Notes: generated by a model not told the origin, from the letters alone. 64,000 bases of DNA from Streptomyces albofaciens JCM 4342 (GCF_008634025.1 NZ_PDCM01000001.1:3504501-3568500), one strand, 5' to 3'; shown: positions 26,318-35,594, numbered from the stretch's first letter. Program-made: numbers and translations.

Positions 26318-28527
26318 GGCCGCTCCGTGGCGGCGAACAGCACACGCGCCGCGTGCAGACCCGCCTGTCGCAGGTCGGCGGAGCCGTCGCCGACGACATA
26401 CACCTCCACACCGCGCTCCCGCAGCGCGTCGAGCACCGCACCGGTGTCCGCCGCCGCGTCCTCGCCCAGCGACACGGCCTCGCCTGCGCGCAGGGTGTAC
26501 GGGTCGAAGGACGCGACGAGGCTCCGGCCCAGTGCCGTCTCCTCCTCGGGCCGCTCCGCGAGGATCTGGCACTGTCCGAGCAGATCGCGCAGCGCGCTCT
26601 TCGCGGCCCGCGCGGGCGAGAGGTCCGCGCCGACCGCCCAGCGGGGCACACCGTCGGTCTGCCGGGCGCGGGCGAGCAGGACGGTCGCCGGTGTGCCGCT
26701 GTCCAGGCGCAGCAGTTCGACACCGACGCCGAGGTTGTCGGCGCTGCGCAGCAGGAAGGTCAGCTCGTCGTCGCCCGCCAGGCTCTGCGGGTCGACCGGC
26801 GGTGCCGGTGTCCCGGACCGGACGGCCGCCTGCATGGTGTGGTGGGCGAGCGCGGAGAACAATCCCTCGTGGGCGGCCTCGCCGGGCGAGACACCGACGC
26901 CGAGCCCGGCAGGGGTGGGGTCGAAGGCGCGGGCCGGGTTCAGGCGCATCGCCCGGGGGCGGACGGCGCCGGCCGGGACGAGCACCTCGGTGCCGTCGAC
27001 GAGGGAGACCGCCGGGCACCACTCGTCGGGAGCGGGCCCGCTCTGGGCGATGCCGGTGAAGGTGGTGAGTGCCGCGGGCTCGATCCGCGGGACGCCCTGG
27101 CGGTCCGCCGCAGGCACGCGGTACGGGAGCGTCACCAGGTCGAGGTAGTCGGCGGCGGCCCGGCGCAGCGCGCGCATCCGGGCGCCCGCGACATGGTGCA
27201 GATCGAAGGCGGTCACCACCCGGCGGCTGCCGGTGCCGGTGCCGAACCGCAGCCGGCTGACCTTCAGCGGCAGCTGGGTGGGCCACTCGTCGTCGAACTC
27301 CCGGAAGACGCCGGTCGTGGCGCCGACCAACTGGGCGGTCAGCTCGTCGAGCGCTTCCACCGCCGGGTCCGTGCCGTCGTCCGTGGCGCCGCGTACCGAC
27401 GACTCGACGGGGGCGGTGAGCTTCACCCGCTGCCAGTCCAGCGCCGCCGGTGCGGGGGTGTCGTCCGCGCACAGCGTGCACAGCGGATGCCTGAGGACCT
27501 GGGCGACCGCGGTGTCGAAGGAGTCGATCTCCTGGACGATGACGGAGTTCTCGGTCTCGGGCGGCAGGACGCCGGTGAACTCGCGGAAGGCCTCGTAGCC
27601 GAGCAGGTTGCCGAGGATCGCCGACAGATGGCGGCCCGGCCGGGGGCCGTCCTGCCCGCCGCCGACGGCCGCCGCGCGCCAGACGTCGGCGGCGGCGCCG
27701 GGGTCCCCGTTGAAACCGAGCCGCAGCATGGCGCAGGACCAGCAGGCGCCGTCACCGCCCGACCTGGCCAGCGGGCCGACGACGACCCGGTGGCCGTACT
27801 GGGTCAGCGGGAGCAGTCGCTTCCCCTCGGGGACGCCCTGCGTCAGCAGCCGCATCACCTGGGCAGGCGCCTGTCGGCCGGTGCACACGACCAGGTCGAA
27901 GCCGTCCAGCTCGGGCCAGTCCAGCAGCCGGTCGTACTCGGCGACCTGGGTGACACTCGCCGGGGTTCCGGTCTCGGCCAGCTCGGCGGCCTCCTTGGCG
28001 GCTTGTGCGAAGGCGTCCGCCGGGCCGGCGAAGCCCACCGACGCGATGCCGTTGCGCAGGGCGGCGAGCGCGCACCAGCCGGCCACCGCGTCGTCACCGA
28101 GAACGGCGAGCCGCGCGGAGCGGAAGTCGTGGAAGCGTGCCGCGGCACGGTCCTCGAAGTGGTCGATGTAGTTGATCTGTGCCTCGAACCGCTCGGCGAC
28201 GGCGGTCTCAAGAGGGGCGCCGGTTTCGCCGGGGGCGGGGACGTCGCGGGCCAGCCCGCGTTCCATCAGCATCCGCACCAGGCTGCTGACCATCTGCTGC
28301 TGCTGGGGCGGGAGCATCCCGCACAGCTCGCGCACCGTGTAGTCGCCGTTGAGGTAGGGGACGATCAGCGAGGCGAACCGGTAGGCGGACCGCCCGGCCA
28401 ACTGGAAGCCGCCGTGTGCGTTGTGGAAGAGCACGCCGTCGTTGGTCTCGGTGAACAACACGTCGCGCTTGATCCGCACGCGGGCGCCTGCGAACGGAAT
28501 CACCGGTGGCGTTGCTGATGTGGACAC
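26314..28527 (-). CDS. Ocin-ThiF-like leader-peptide-binding partner of YcaO
   Basis: A 737-residue protein. Residues 1-95 (VRIKRDVLFTETNDGVLFHN, YTVRELCGML) look like the winged-helix RiPP recognition element that binds leader peptides. Residues about 130-360 are an E1/ThiF-like domain with four Cys (C262/C265 in CWSC and C350/C353 in CTLC) for structural zinc; the adenylating loop appears degenerate, as in scaffold-type members. The C-terminal 370 residues resemble the auxiliary region of long TOMM partner proteins. It should present the FEIND leader to the YcaO enzymes. It is the first gene of the operon and overlaps the next. Confidence 0.93.
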   Translation of the reverse strand: MSTSATPPVIPFAGARVRIKRDVLFTETNDGVLFHNAHGGFQLAGRSAYRFASLIVPYLNGDYTVRELCGMLPPQQQQMVSSLVRMLMERGLARDVPAPGETGAPLETAVAERFEAQINYIDHFEDRAAARFHDFRSARLAVLGDDAVAGWCALAALRNGIASVGFAGPADAFAQAAKEAAELAETGTPASVTQVAEYDRLLDWPELDGFDLVVCTGRQAPAQVMRLLTQGVPEGKRLLPLTQYGHRVVVGPLARSGGDGACWSCAMLRLGFNGDPGAAADVWRAAAVGGGQDGPRPGRHLSAILGNLLGYEAFREFTGVLPPETENSVIVQEIDSFDTAVAQVLRHPLCTLCADDTPAPAALDWQRVKLTAPVESSVRGATDDGTDPAVEALDELTAQLVGATTGVFREFDDEWPTQLPLKVSRLRFGTGTGSRRVVTAFDLHHVAGARMRALRRAAADYLDLVTLPYRVPAADRQGVPRIEPAALTTFTGIAQSGPAPDEWCPAVSLVDGTEVLVPAGAVRPRAMRLNPARAFDPTPAGLGVGVSPGEAAHEGLFSALAHHTMQAAVRSGTPAPPVDPQSLAGDDELTFLLRSADNLGVGVELLRLDSGTPATVLLARARQTDGVPRWAVGADLSPARAAKSALRDLLGQCQILAERPEEETALGRSLVASFDPYTLRAGEAVSLGEDAAADTGAVLDALRERGVEVYVVGDGSADLRQAGLHAARVLFAATERP

Positions 28528-28607
28528 GATGTCTGTCAGTCCCTTCTGGGATGGGGAGCCGCTCCACGGGCACGCGACCGCGTCGGTACTGGCGTGGGCG
28601 GGCTGGG

Positions 28608-28633
28608 GTGACGTGATGACGTCGGTGTGACGT
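28608..28633. promoter_or_regulatory. Candidate SARP-type repeats before main RiPP operon
   Basis: On the plus strand GTGACGT (28608), ATGACGT (28616) and GTGACGT (28627) recur; the last two are 11 bases apart, the first two 8. They lie 80-105 bases upstream of the operon's first start codon (28527). The spacing is only partly that of a SARP site, so this is weaker than the repeats at 12777-12809. Confidence 0.35.
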
Positions 28634-28675
28634 GCTGGAAAGTGGTGTGCGAGGGCGCCGCGGCCGGGCGGAGCG

Positions 28676-30418
28676 CTAGCGCGCGGGGGCCGTGGCGGCC
28701 GCTTGGCCCTGTGGTCGCAGGGCGCCGCGCAGGTGGCTGCGCAGCAGGCCGTGCAGGCGGTATCCGCCGCCCGGCCAGTAGTCCAGGGCGCTGGCCTCGA
28801 TCAACTGGTCGAGCAGCAGGTGCAGTTCGCTCTCGGTTCCGCCGAGCAGGTCCGCGCACTCGGCGAACGTGAGGCACTCCCGCGGCGCCTCGGCCAGCCG
28901 TCGCAGGGCGGGTACGGCGCCGGACGGGAGCGTGGCGAGGTAGTCGTCGAAGGCGCGGGCGGCCGAGGTTCCCTGCGGACCGCCCACCGTCAGCTCGGCC
29001 AGGGACGAGGACCGGGCTCGGTCGAGGGCGGCGGCGATGTCCTGGCTGGGGCGCAGCAGCATCCGGGTGGCGACCAGGCGCAGTGCGATGGGGTGGTCTC
29101 CGCACAGGGCGGCCAGTTCGTCAGCGGCCTGCGGGTCGGCCGTGGTCACCCGCTCGCCGAGCGTCGTGGCCAGGAACTCCAGCGACTCCGAACGCTGCCA
29201 GGGCCGCAGCCGGAACACGCTGGCGCCTCGGCTGACTGCCAGGTCGGCGAGGCTGTGGCGGCTGGTCACCAGGACGCTGTGGCCGGTCACCGCGTCCAGG
29301 ACGGGCAGCACCTGCGCGCTGGAGGTCACTCCGTCGAGGACGACGAGGGAACGTTCCGGCATGGCGGGGACCCCGACGCCTGCGGCGTCGGCCGCGTCCA
29401 GGAAGTGCCAGCCGCCGGGGAAGTCCGCTCCGATCCGGCGGGCGAGGCGCAGGACGAGCGCGGTCTTGCCGACGCCCGGGAGCCCGGAGACGATCACGGT
29501 CCGCCGGGCCTGCTCCTTGGCCAGCAATCCGGTCAGTTCGGTGAGTTCCGCGTCCCGGCCGCAGAAATCGGCGGGTTCGGCGGGCGGCGGCGCCGGCGAC
29601 CGGCCCGGTGCGGCGCCCGCCGGCGCCGCCCTTTCTCGCTCCGTTGCGGGCCCCGGAACGCTTCCCAAACCCTCGCCCTTGACGATGGCTAGATGCATTC
29701 TTTGCAATTCGGGACCCGGGTCGATACCAAAATTTTCCCGGAGGTACTGCCTTACCGACTGGTATTCGGATAGGGCCTCGCTCTGCCGCCCCGACCGATA
29801 GAGCGCCTCCATGAGTTGCGCGGCCAGCCTTTCATCGCCCGCATACTCCGCGGTCAATGCGCGCAGCTGCGGGACGATGGCCGCACAGTTTCCGCGGGCG
29901 AGTTCGATCTCATGACAACGCGTCAGCGTGTTGATCCGCTCCTCGATCAACGCGGCCACGGCCGAGGTGCGCAGTACGGGCGAGTTGACATTCGCCACAG
30001 GGGCGCCCCGCCAGTAGCCCAAGGCCCGGCGCAGCAGGCCCAGCTCGGCGTCGGCGGAGTCGCACTCCCCGGCTCTGCGCACCATGTCCCGGAAGGCGAG
30101 CAGGTCCAGCGTGTCCGCGTCCGCGAGGATCCGGTAACCGCCTGGAACGGTCTCTATCCCGCTGCCACCAGCACTGTTCAGCCCGTACTTCTCCAGCAGC
30201 TTGCGCAGCCGCAACATGGTCGCGTGGATGGCCGAGGCGCCGGCCGCCGGCGGTTCGTCGCCCCACAGGACCCGGCGCAGGTACTCCTGCGATACCCCGG
30301 TGTTGGCATGCAGCAACAGGGCGCCGAGCAGCATGGTCGGTTTCGACGACGGCAGGACGACCGCCTCGTCGGCATGGCTGATTCGCAAGGGCCCGAGGAC
30401 CCCGAAGAGGTGCCGCAT
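28676..30418 (-). CDS. SARP-family pathway activator with BTAD and NB-ARC domains
   Basis: A 580-residue regulator. The OmpR-like winged helix is at about 1-100 (MRHLFGVLGPLRI, VSQEYLRRVLWGDEPPAAGA, VPGGYRI), the bacterial transcriptional activation domain at about 105-250, and an AAA/NB-ARC ATPase from about 285, with Walker A GLPGVGKT at 312-319 and Walker B SLVVLDG. There are no C-terminal TPR repeats, so it is a medium-length AfsR-like SARP. It lies upstream of the biosynthetic operon on the same strand, separated by 148 bases, and probably activates both cluster promoters through 11-bp-spaced repeats. ATG at 30418 is chosen because the conserved domain begins there. Confidence 0.93.
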   Translation of the reverse strand: MRHLFGVLGPLRISHADEAVVLPSSKPTMLLGALLLHANTGVSQEYLRRVLWGDEPPAAGASAIHATMLRLRKLLEKYGLNSAGGSGIETVPGGYRILADADTLDLLAFRDMVRRAGECDSADAELGLLRRALGYWRGAPVANVNSPVLRTSAVAALIEERINTLTRCHEIELARGNCAAIVPQLRALTAEYAGDERLAAQLMEALYRSGRQSEALSEYQSVRQYLRENFGIDPGPELQRMHLAIVKGEGLGSVPGPATERERAAPAGAAPGRSPAPPPAEPADFCGRDAELTELTGLLAKEQARRTVIVSGLPGVGKTALVLRLARRIGADFPGGWHFLDAADAAGVGVPAMPERSLVVLDGVTSSAQVLPVLDAVTGHSVLVTSRHSLADLAVSRGASVFRLRPWQRSESLEFLATTLGERVTTADPQAADELAALCGDHPIALRLVATRMLLRPSQDIAAALDRARSSSLAELTVGGPQGTSAARAFDDYLATLPSGAVPALRRLAEAPRECLTFAECADLLGGTESELHLLLDQLIEASALDYWPGGGYRLHGLLRSHLRGALRPQGQAAATAPAR

Positions 30419-30694
30419 CACTTCCCAATCCCCCGTCGCGCGCCTGTAAATGCCGCGCGAGCTTGAGCCTGACGGTAGGTCATTGAAACTGAAACGTTCC
30501 ACTCGGCATGGTCAGTGCCGGACCCAAAGAGCCGCCGGTTCGAATAGAACTGTCTCCTCCCGTGAGGATAATAGGCGAGAACGGACCATAAGTTCATCGG
30601 GGGGCTCTTGTGTGCAAACGAAAACAGTGCCGGTGGAACCGGAACGCTGAAACTCACCATCATCATCGGCAAGGTCACGAACCGTACTGTGGAC

Positions 30695-31000
30695 TCACTG
30701 CGGGCCCTGACGGCGTCGGCACCCGTTACTTCCCCGGACCTGATCGGCTCGCTCGGGAAGGGGGTGGCTGATGCCGCGCCGACGGAGCCAGGTACGGAGC
30801 GCCTTCGAGCTGTGGCCCTTGTCGCCCAGGACTGCGAGGGTCGCATCCGAGGCCGTCCCGGGCCCAAGCGGGGCACCCGTAGCGCCTCCGTGACCGTGGT
30901 GAACTGGGTACAGCCGTTGGTGTTCCTGCCCGTGAGCGTGAAGGCGAGCGGGCGGCCGACGCCCGTCCCAGGCGAAGTGGATTTTGCTGATCAGCGGCCG
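30695..31000 (-). pseudogene. IS5-family transposase remnant beside SARP gene
   Basis: Pieces of an IS5-type transposase are scattered over two frames: LISKIHFAWDG, then in another frame GRPLAFTLTGRNTNGCTQFT and VPRLGPGRPR, then back to LAVLGDKGHSSKALRTWLRR and GISHPLPERADQVR. At least two frameshifts and a missing N-terminus make it non-functional. No terminal repeats are visible. It marks the upstream side of the RiPP cluster. The sequence from 31001 to 31394 holds only further scraps and no supported gene. Confidence 0.75.
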
Positions 31001-31394
31001 TGCCTGGCGTGCTCTGCCGCCATGCTTCGGCACCTTGAAATCTTCCGCCCACCGCCGGTTCCTGACCTGGTGGAGGGCCGGCACCTGGAGTCGCCGCGGC
31101 TGCACCCCGATCGCCCGGCTCCATGACCGCTCCCGGCGCCCCCGCCTGTCGGTCGCCGCCCTGCTCTGCCAAGAGCCCGCCCACCCCACTCGCCTGATCT
31201 GTCGGCCGCGCGCCGACATCCGTTCCGATGGGCGTGAGTCCTTCGCCTGGAGCGACTACCGCGGCCTTCTCCGAGCCGCCCACCGGCAGCTCGGCGGGAA
31301 CATGGTGCTGGTCTGGGCGACGAGCCCATGAGTCCATCGCGCACCGCCCAAATGCCCCTCCCGGCAGGAGCCGCGCCCGTCGGCCAGCAGGCGG

Positions 31395-31709
31395 TCAGCG
31401 TGGAGGCGCCTGTTCCTGTCCGTTGTGGCCCGTGCGGCGGATGTGCACGGTGCCGGTGTCCAGGTCCACCCGCACGGGCGGGTCCTGCGCCGGCCTGACG
31501 TTTTTGCGCACGCGTTCTTGTTCCATGGCGCGCTTGACGGCCTGGGCGCCGGGGGAGCCCTCCTGGACCAGGTCGGCGCCGATGGACGACAGACGCTTGG
31601 TCTTGCGCCAGTAGATCCAGCCCCGGGCCTCCATCGCCAACAGCACACGGTCGGCCAGGAACACCACGGGGACCGCGAGCAGGACCAACAACGCTAAGAA
31701 CGCACCCAT
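31395..31709 (-). CDS. Small membrane protein, paralogue of gene at 31874
   Basis: A 104-residue protein. One N-terminal membrane helix (MGAFLALLVLLAVPVVFLAD) precedes RGWIYWR and a soluble part with SSIGADLVQEG, a short charged helix and VDLDTGTVHI. The same order (helix, W/R segment, LSSI..., charged helix, VDLxxGTxxI) occurs in the protein encoded divergently at 31874-32257, so both belong to one family, probably the DUF6191-type proteins of Streptomyces. Function is unknown. Confidence 0.65.
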   Translation of the reverse strand: MGAFLALLVLLAVPVVFLADRVLLAMEARGWIYWRKTKRLSSIGADLVQEGSPGAQAVKRAMEQERVRKNVRPAQDPPVRVDLDTGTVHIRRTGHNGQEQAPPR

Positions 31710-31873
31710 GGGCTGGAGCGTACTTCGCTGATCTGGCCCGTGGCGCCTCCGCCGGATGGGGGAGGCGGCTCGTCCTCCGGACTGATCCCTGCGCGCCGCG
31801 GACCCGCAACAGTGGTCCTCATGGTGATCAACGGGACGTGTGCGGCTGGGGTGTGGGCGGCGGGGGGCCGCCC

Positions 31874-32257
31874 GTGACGGTCTGGCTCATGTCGTTTCCG
31901 GCCTTCGCATGTGCGCTGGCCCTGTTCGCCCTGGTGGAGAGCGTATGGCGGTGGTTGACCGGCCTGGGCCTGATTCCCTGGCTGCGCAGACGCTCCGGGC
32001 CTTCGCTGTCGAGCATCGCCTTCGACGAATTCACGGCCGTGGTCAACGGGAACAAGGCGGCGGAACTGAAGCAGCGACAGGTGGAACTGCTACGGCGGGA
32101 CGACGAAAGCGACGGCGCGCCGCCCTGTTCCCGTGTCGACCTGACCGGCGGCACGGCGTTCATCGTGGTGCCACAGGAAGCGGACGATCCGAGTGCTGAC
32201 AGGGACGACGTGCTCGCCGACCCGTCGGATACACCTCAGAATCCCGGTCGCGCTTAG
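31874..32257 (+). CDS. Small membrane protein, DUF6191-like
   Basis: A 127-residue protein starting at a GTG (MTVWLMSFPAFACALALFAL after the start) with one N-terminal membrane helix, then LIPWLRRRSGPSLSSIAFDE, a charged helix (VNGNKAAELKQRQVELLRR) and VDLTGGTAFIVV. It is divergent from the paralogue at 31395-31709. An alternative GTG/ATG further upstream (31838) would add 12 low-complexity residues. The family resembles uncharacterised Streptomyces proteins; no function is assigned. Confidence 0.72.
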   Translation: MTVWLMSFPAFACALALFALVESVWRWLTGLGLIPWLRRRSGPSLSSIAFDEFTAVVNGNKAAELKQRQVELLRRDDESDGAPPCSRVDLTGGTAFIVVPQEADDPSADRDDVLADPSDTPQNPGRA

Positions 32258-32426
32258 CGATTCCCGCTGGTCGGGCGGTGATGTCTCGGCCTGGGTAGTT
32301 GACGCACCACCAGGTGGAGCGTTCGGGAAGCCGGTCGCACCACGGTCGTCGGCATCGAATGCTTCCACCACCACGCCGCCGGTGACCTCGCCCTCGCCCG
32401 CGAGGGTCTGGAGGTCGCCGCCGGGT

Positions 32427-33734
32427 TCAGCGCCACGCTCCCGACAGGCGCCGGGTGACGACCGCGCTGAGCGTACGCACGCCCCGCGCCGAGCCGGGGT
32501 CGATGCCGGTGAGTTCCCGTACCCGGCGAAGGCGGTAGTCCAAGGTGCGGACGTGGACGTTGAGAGCGGTCGCCGCGGCGCCGCGGCGCATGTCGTGCCG
32601 GTAGTACGCGTCGAGGGTGATGAGCAGGTCCGGGCCGGAGTCCAGCCGTCGGGCCACGTCACGCAGCCATGCGTCGACGAACGGCACGCCCACGACGGCG
32701 AGTTCGACGAACACATCGGCCAGGGTGTGCGGCCGGAGCCGGGCGGACGCCCGGCGCAGCGGGGCCGCCCGGCTGATCCGCCGGGCCCGGTCGAGGGCGT
32801 CGGCCAGGTCGGGCAGCGGCGCGGTGGCGGTGCCGACGGCGCAGGGCCTGCCGAGGGCTCGGGCGAAATCCCGTACGAGCTCGAAGAAGTGGTCGGGGAC
32901 GAGATCGGGCAAGAGGTCGAGAACGGCGTGCGGCGGCATGGTTCCCGCGCCCGCCACGTCGGAACCCAGGGGAATCAGAGCGATCAGCTCACTGCTTCCG
33001 TTTTCGGCCTCCGTCCCCCACGTGACCGGCACCTGATGGCTTTTCACCAGCGTTTCGATCTCGTATTCCAGGAAACGTTCATCGGCCGGGCGGTCCGGTA
33101 TCCGGAACACCGTCACGGCCCAGTGATCCGGCAGTTCCATGTCGACGGCCGAGGCGAGTTCCACCGATATGGGATCGCCTTTCAGCAGCGACCGGACCAA
33201 CAGGGCGACCTGCTCGATGTACCGCGTCCGGCGGCGCATTGCCCGTACGAATCCCTGGCAGTAGGCGCTGATGCCGCGTTCGCCCTGCGGGGCGAACCAG
33301 GTCATCATGCGCATGATTTCCTCGACACCGCCGCCGCGCTGGGCCTCGGTCGCCTCGTTGATCTCGCGCAGCATGAGCGCGGTGTGCAGCCGCAGCACCC
33401 GCTGCCGTACGTCGAGCGTCATCCCCGCCCCGGCCCGCAGCTCGCCCATCGACGCGATGTGGCCGAGGTCGCCATCGGTCAACGCGGCGTTGTCCGGCGA
33501 CAGTTCGACGGTGCGGCGTCGGAGCCACAGCGAGTGCTCCAGCGTCTCGGCCCGTGCCCGGGTGTCCTTGTCCAGGAGTCCGAATCCAGGGATCTCGCGT
33601 GTGTACGCCTCGACCTCCCGGCGGGCGTTGGCCGACGCCTGCCGCGCCAGTTCGGCGAAGAGACTCCCCACGGATACGAGCATGCCGTTCCGGGCGTACC
33701 GGCCGACAGATGAATTCCGGACGGTGCTTGTCAC
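32427..33734 (-). CDS. PucR/CdaR-type transcriptional regulator
   Basis: A 435-residue protein whose C-terminal 60 residues are the PucR helix-turn-helix: LITLDAYYRHDMRRGAAATA, LNVHVRTLDYRLRRVRELTG and IDPGSARGVRTL. The middle (about 170-340) is a GGDEF-like degenerate ligand or dimer domain with WAVTVFRIP and a PCAVGTAT segment. The N-terminal third is helical. It starts at a GTG and faces away from the DUF4394 gene at 34002, with about 270 bases between. Such regulators often control purine, amino-acid or secondary pathways, but the target is not evident here. Confidence 0.87.
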   Translation of the reverse strand: MTSTVRNSSVGRYARNGMLVSVGSLFAELARQASANARREVEAYTREIPGFGLLDKDTRARAETLEHSLWLRRRTVELSPDNAALTDGDLGHIASMGELRAGAGMTLDVRQRVLRLHTALMLREINEATEAQRGGGVEEIMRMMTWFAPQGERGISAYCQGFVRAMRRRTRYIEQVALLVRSLLKGDPISVELASAVDMELPDHWAVTVFRIPDRPADERFLEYEIETLVKSHQVPVTWGTEAENGSSELIALIPLGSDVAGAGTMPPHAVLDLLPDLVPDHFFELVRDFARALGRPCAVGTATAPLPDLADALDRARRISRAAPLRRASARLRPHTLADVFVELAVVGVPFVDAWLRDVARRLDSGPDLLITLDAYYRHDMRRGAAATALNVHVRTLDYRLRRVRELTGIDPGSARGVRTLSAVVTRRLSGAWR

Positions 33735-34001
33735 TGCGCATGAATCGACGGCAAGCAGGCGACCAGGCTTTTGTCACAGTGCGCAATATTCCGGGACCGG
33801 AGCGCTCTCGTCACCTTTTCCGCTTGTGCGGGAGTCGTCCAGCGGCCTTAATGAGAACCGCGTACACGCTGGTGGGAACACCGTGGCAGTCGTTCCGGGT
33901 TCAACTCCGGCATGACTCCGGTAATCGGTACAGGTGGGCGTACGGAAATCTTCAGCCGGGCGCCGCGCGAGGGCGCTCACACAACACGGAGGGGAACTCC
34001 G

Positions 34002-34877
34002 ATGAGAGCAGGTACGAGACGGAGAATCATGGCGGCGGCTACGGTCATGGTCACATCGGTGGCGCTCATGCTCGGTACGCCGGGTACCGCTTCGGCCGCG
34101 CCCGCCGCCACCCCCGGCCTGCGTGCGTTCGGGATCAGCGGCGACGGCACCCTGATGGCGGCGTTCAGGACCGACCGGCCGCAAGTCCTCGACTGGGTCA
34201 GGGCCGTCGCCGGCCTCAGCGGCGACACGAGCCTGATCGGGATCGACCTCCGCGTGCAGGACGGCCTGTTGTACGGGGTCGGCAACAAGGGCGGCATCTA
34301 CACGATCAAGATCCCGTCGGGCACCGAGGACGTGGTGGTCACCAAGGTGTCCCAGCTCCAGTACGAGTTGAGCGGCACGACGTTCGGCGTCGACTTCAAT
34401 CCGGCGGCCGACCGGCTTCGTGTGATCAGCAACAACGGCCAGAATCTGCGGCACAATCTCAACAACCACACGACCGTCCAGGACCTCAACCTGACCACTC
34501 CGCCGACAGAGGGCACGACCAAGGGCGTCACGGCCGCCGCGTACACGAACAACGACCGCAGCGACGCCACCGTGACCACCTTGGTCGACATCGACACGAC
34601 CAGCGACCAGGTCGTCCTCCAGTCCCCGGCCAACAACGGCACACTCGCCCCGACCGGCAGCCTCGGCATCGACGCCGGACTCAACGCCGGCATCGACATC
34701 TACAGCACCCTGTCCGGCGGGAAGGCCGTCGACAACGCCGCCTTCGCCTCCCTCACCCCGTACGGAGCCGGCACCCCGTCGCTCTACAGCGTCAACATCT
34801 TCACCGGCCAGGCCACCCCCATCGGCCAGTTCCCGCTGAACATCACGGACCTCGCCATCGCCCTCACCGGCACCTGA
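34002..34877 (+). CDS. Secreted DUF4394-type beta-propeller-like protein
   Basis: A 291-residue protein. A Sec signal peptide (MRAGTRRRIMAAATVMVTSV, hydrophobic core, cleavage near ASAAPA at about residues 30-35) precedes a domain with GLRAFGISGDGTLMAAF, LIGIDLRVQDGLLYGVGN, TFGVDFNPAADRLRVISN and NLRHNLN, the repeat pattern of DUF4394 proteins. The ATG at 34002 has GGAGGGG ahead of it. Such proteins are exported and of unknown role. It is divergent from a PucR regulator. Confidence 0.88.
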   Translation: MRAGTRRRIMAAATVMVTSVALMLGTPGTASAAPAATPGLRAFGISGDGTLMAAFRTDRPQVLDWVRAVAGLSGDTSLIGIDLRVQDGLLYGVGNKGGIYTIKIPSGTEDVVVTKVSQLQYELSGTTFGVDFNPAADRLRVISNNGQNLRHNLNNHTTVQDLNLTTPPTEGTTKGVTAAAYTNNDRSDATVTTLVDIDTTSDQVVLQSPANNGTLAPTGSLGIDAGLNAGIDIYSTLSGGKAVDNAAFASLTPYGAGTPSLYSVNIFTGQATPIGQFPLNITDLAIALTGT

Positions 34878-35160
34878 CCCGGTCGGTCATCCCCTCGCCG
34901 CGGCCTGGCCGTCACCGGACCGCGGCGCGTCACCGCGACGGCGTGCGGCGTTGTGTGGTGGATCCGGCAGGTCCGGCACATCCAGCTCATCCGACACATC
35001 CGACCCGTCCGTCACGTCCGGCTCACCCGACACGTATGACCCATCCGGCACGTCCGGCACATAGTCCCGCCGCTGCTCACGGGTCGGACCGGTTCCGGTG
35101 CTGACTGCACCACGCCTCATGGGCGGGGCCCGTGAGCCGGGCCGCGGTCTCCGGTCTGGC

Positions 35161-35529
35161 TCACACGGCCCAGGGGAGCGTGACCTTGTTGCCGTCGGGG
35201 AGGGCGGCCTGTCCGCCGACCGGCATGGCGACGAGGGCCTGAGCGTCCTCAAGCGCCGTGAGCCGGCGAGTGGCGCCGCCCGGGACCATGACCGCTTGGC
35301 CGGCCTTGACGATCTCCGTCTCGTCGCCGATGACCACCTCGAAGGCGCCGGAGATCGGCATCCAGACCTGCTCGCGGTCGATCGTGTGGACCGGAGTCTC
35401 CTTGCCGGCCGCCATCTCGACTCGCCAGGTACACAGCTCGGTGCTGCCCTGGCTGGGTGCCGCCAGGCCGAACATGGCCGCCGCGGCGGTGCGGGTGGTG
35501 CGCGCGTCGGTCTCGGTCACTACGTGCAT
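35161..35529 (-). CDS. Cupin-domain protein
   Basis: A 122-residue single-domain cupin. The barrel includes GKETPVHTIDREQVWMPISG, the first cupin motif with a His and Glu/Gln ligands partly changed, and VKAGQAVMVPGGATRRLTA, the second motif. AAGGAG is six bases before the ATG at 35529. It is divergent from the MarR regulator at 35595, with a palindromic operator between, so it is probably controlled by that regulator. The metal ligands are incomplete, so an enzymatic role is uncertain. Confidence 0.85.
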   Translation of the reverse strand: MHVVTETDARTTRTAAAAMFGLAAPSQGSTELCTWRVEMAAGKETPVHTIDREQVWMPISGAFEVVIGDETEIVKAGQAVMVPGGATRRLTALEDAQALVAMPVGGQAALPDGNKVTLPWAV

Positions 35530-35550
35530 CTTCGGCTCCTTATAAAGTAG

Positions 35551-35571
35551 CTTTACTCGCCGCGAGTAAAG
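35551..35571. promoter_or_regulatory. MarR operator between cupin and MarR genes
   Basis: CTTTACTCG, spacer CCG, and CGAGTAAAG form a perfect 9-bp inverted repeat in the 65-bp divergent promoter region. Further AAAGTA half-sites flank it on both sides (near 35544 and 35568), which suggests more than one bound dimer. Confidence 0.7.
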
Positions 35572-35594
35572 TACCTGTACTCATCCGTGTCAAC

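Noticed and set aside
26353..28518. A 721-residue plus-strand frame across the leader-binding protein gene
   Set aside because: An antisense shadow caused by high GC at third codon positions; composition and lack of motifs do not fit a protein.
34887..35119. Acidic low-complexity frame on the minus strand (repeated VxDxxD units) after the DUF4394 gene
   Set aside because: No ribosome-binding site or homology; it is a translation of short GC-rich DNA repeats.
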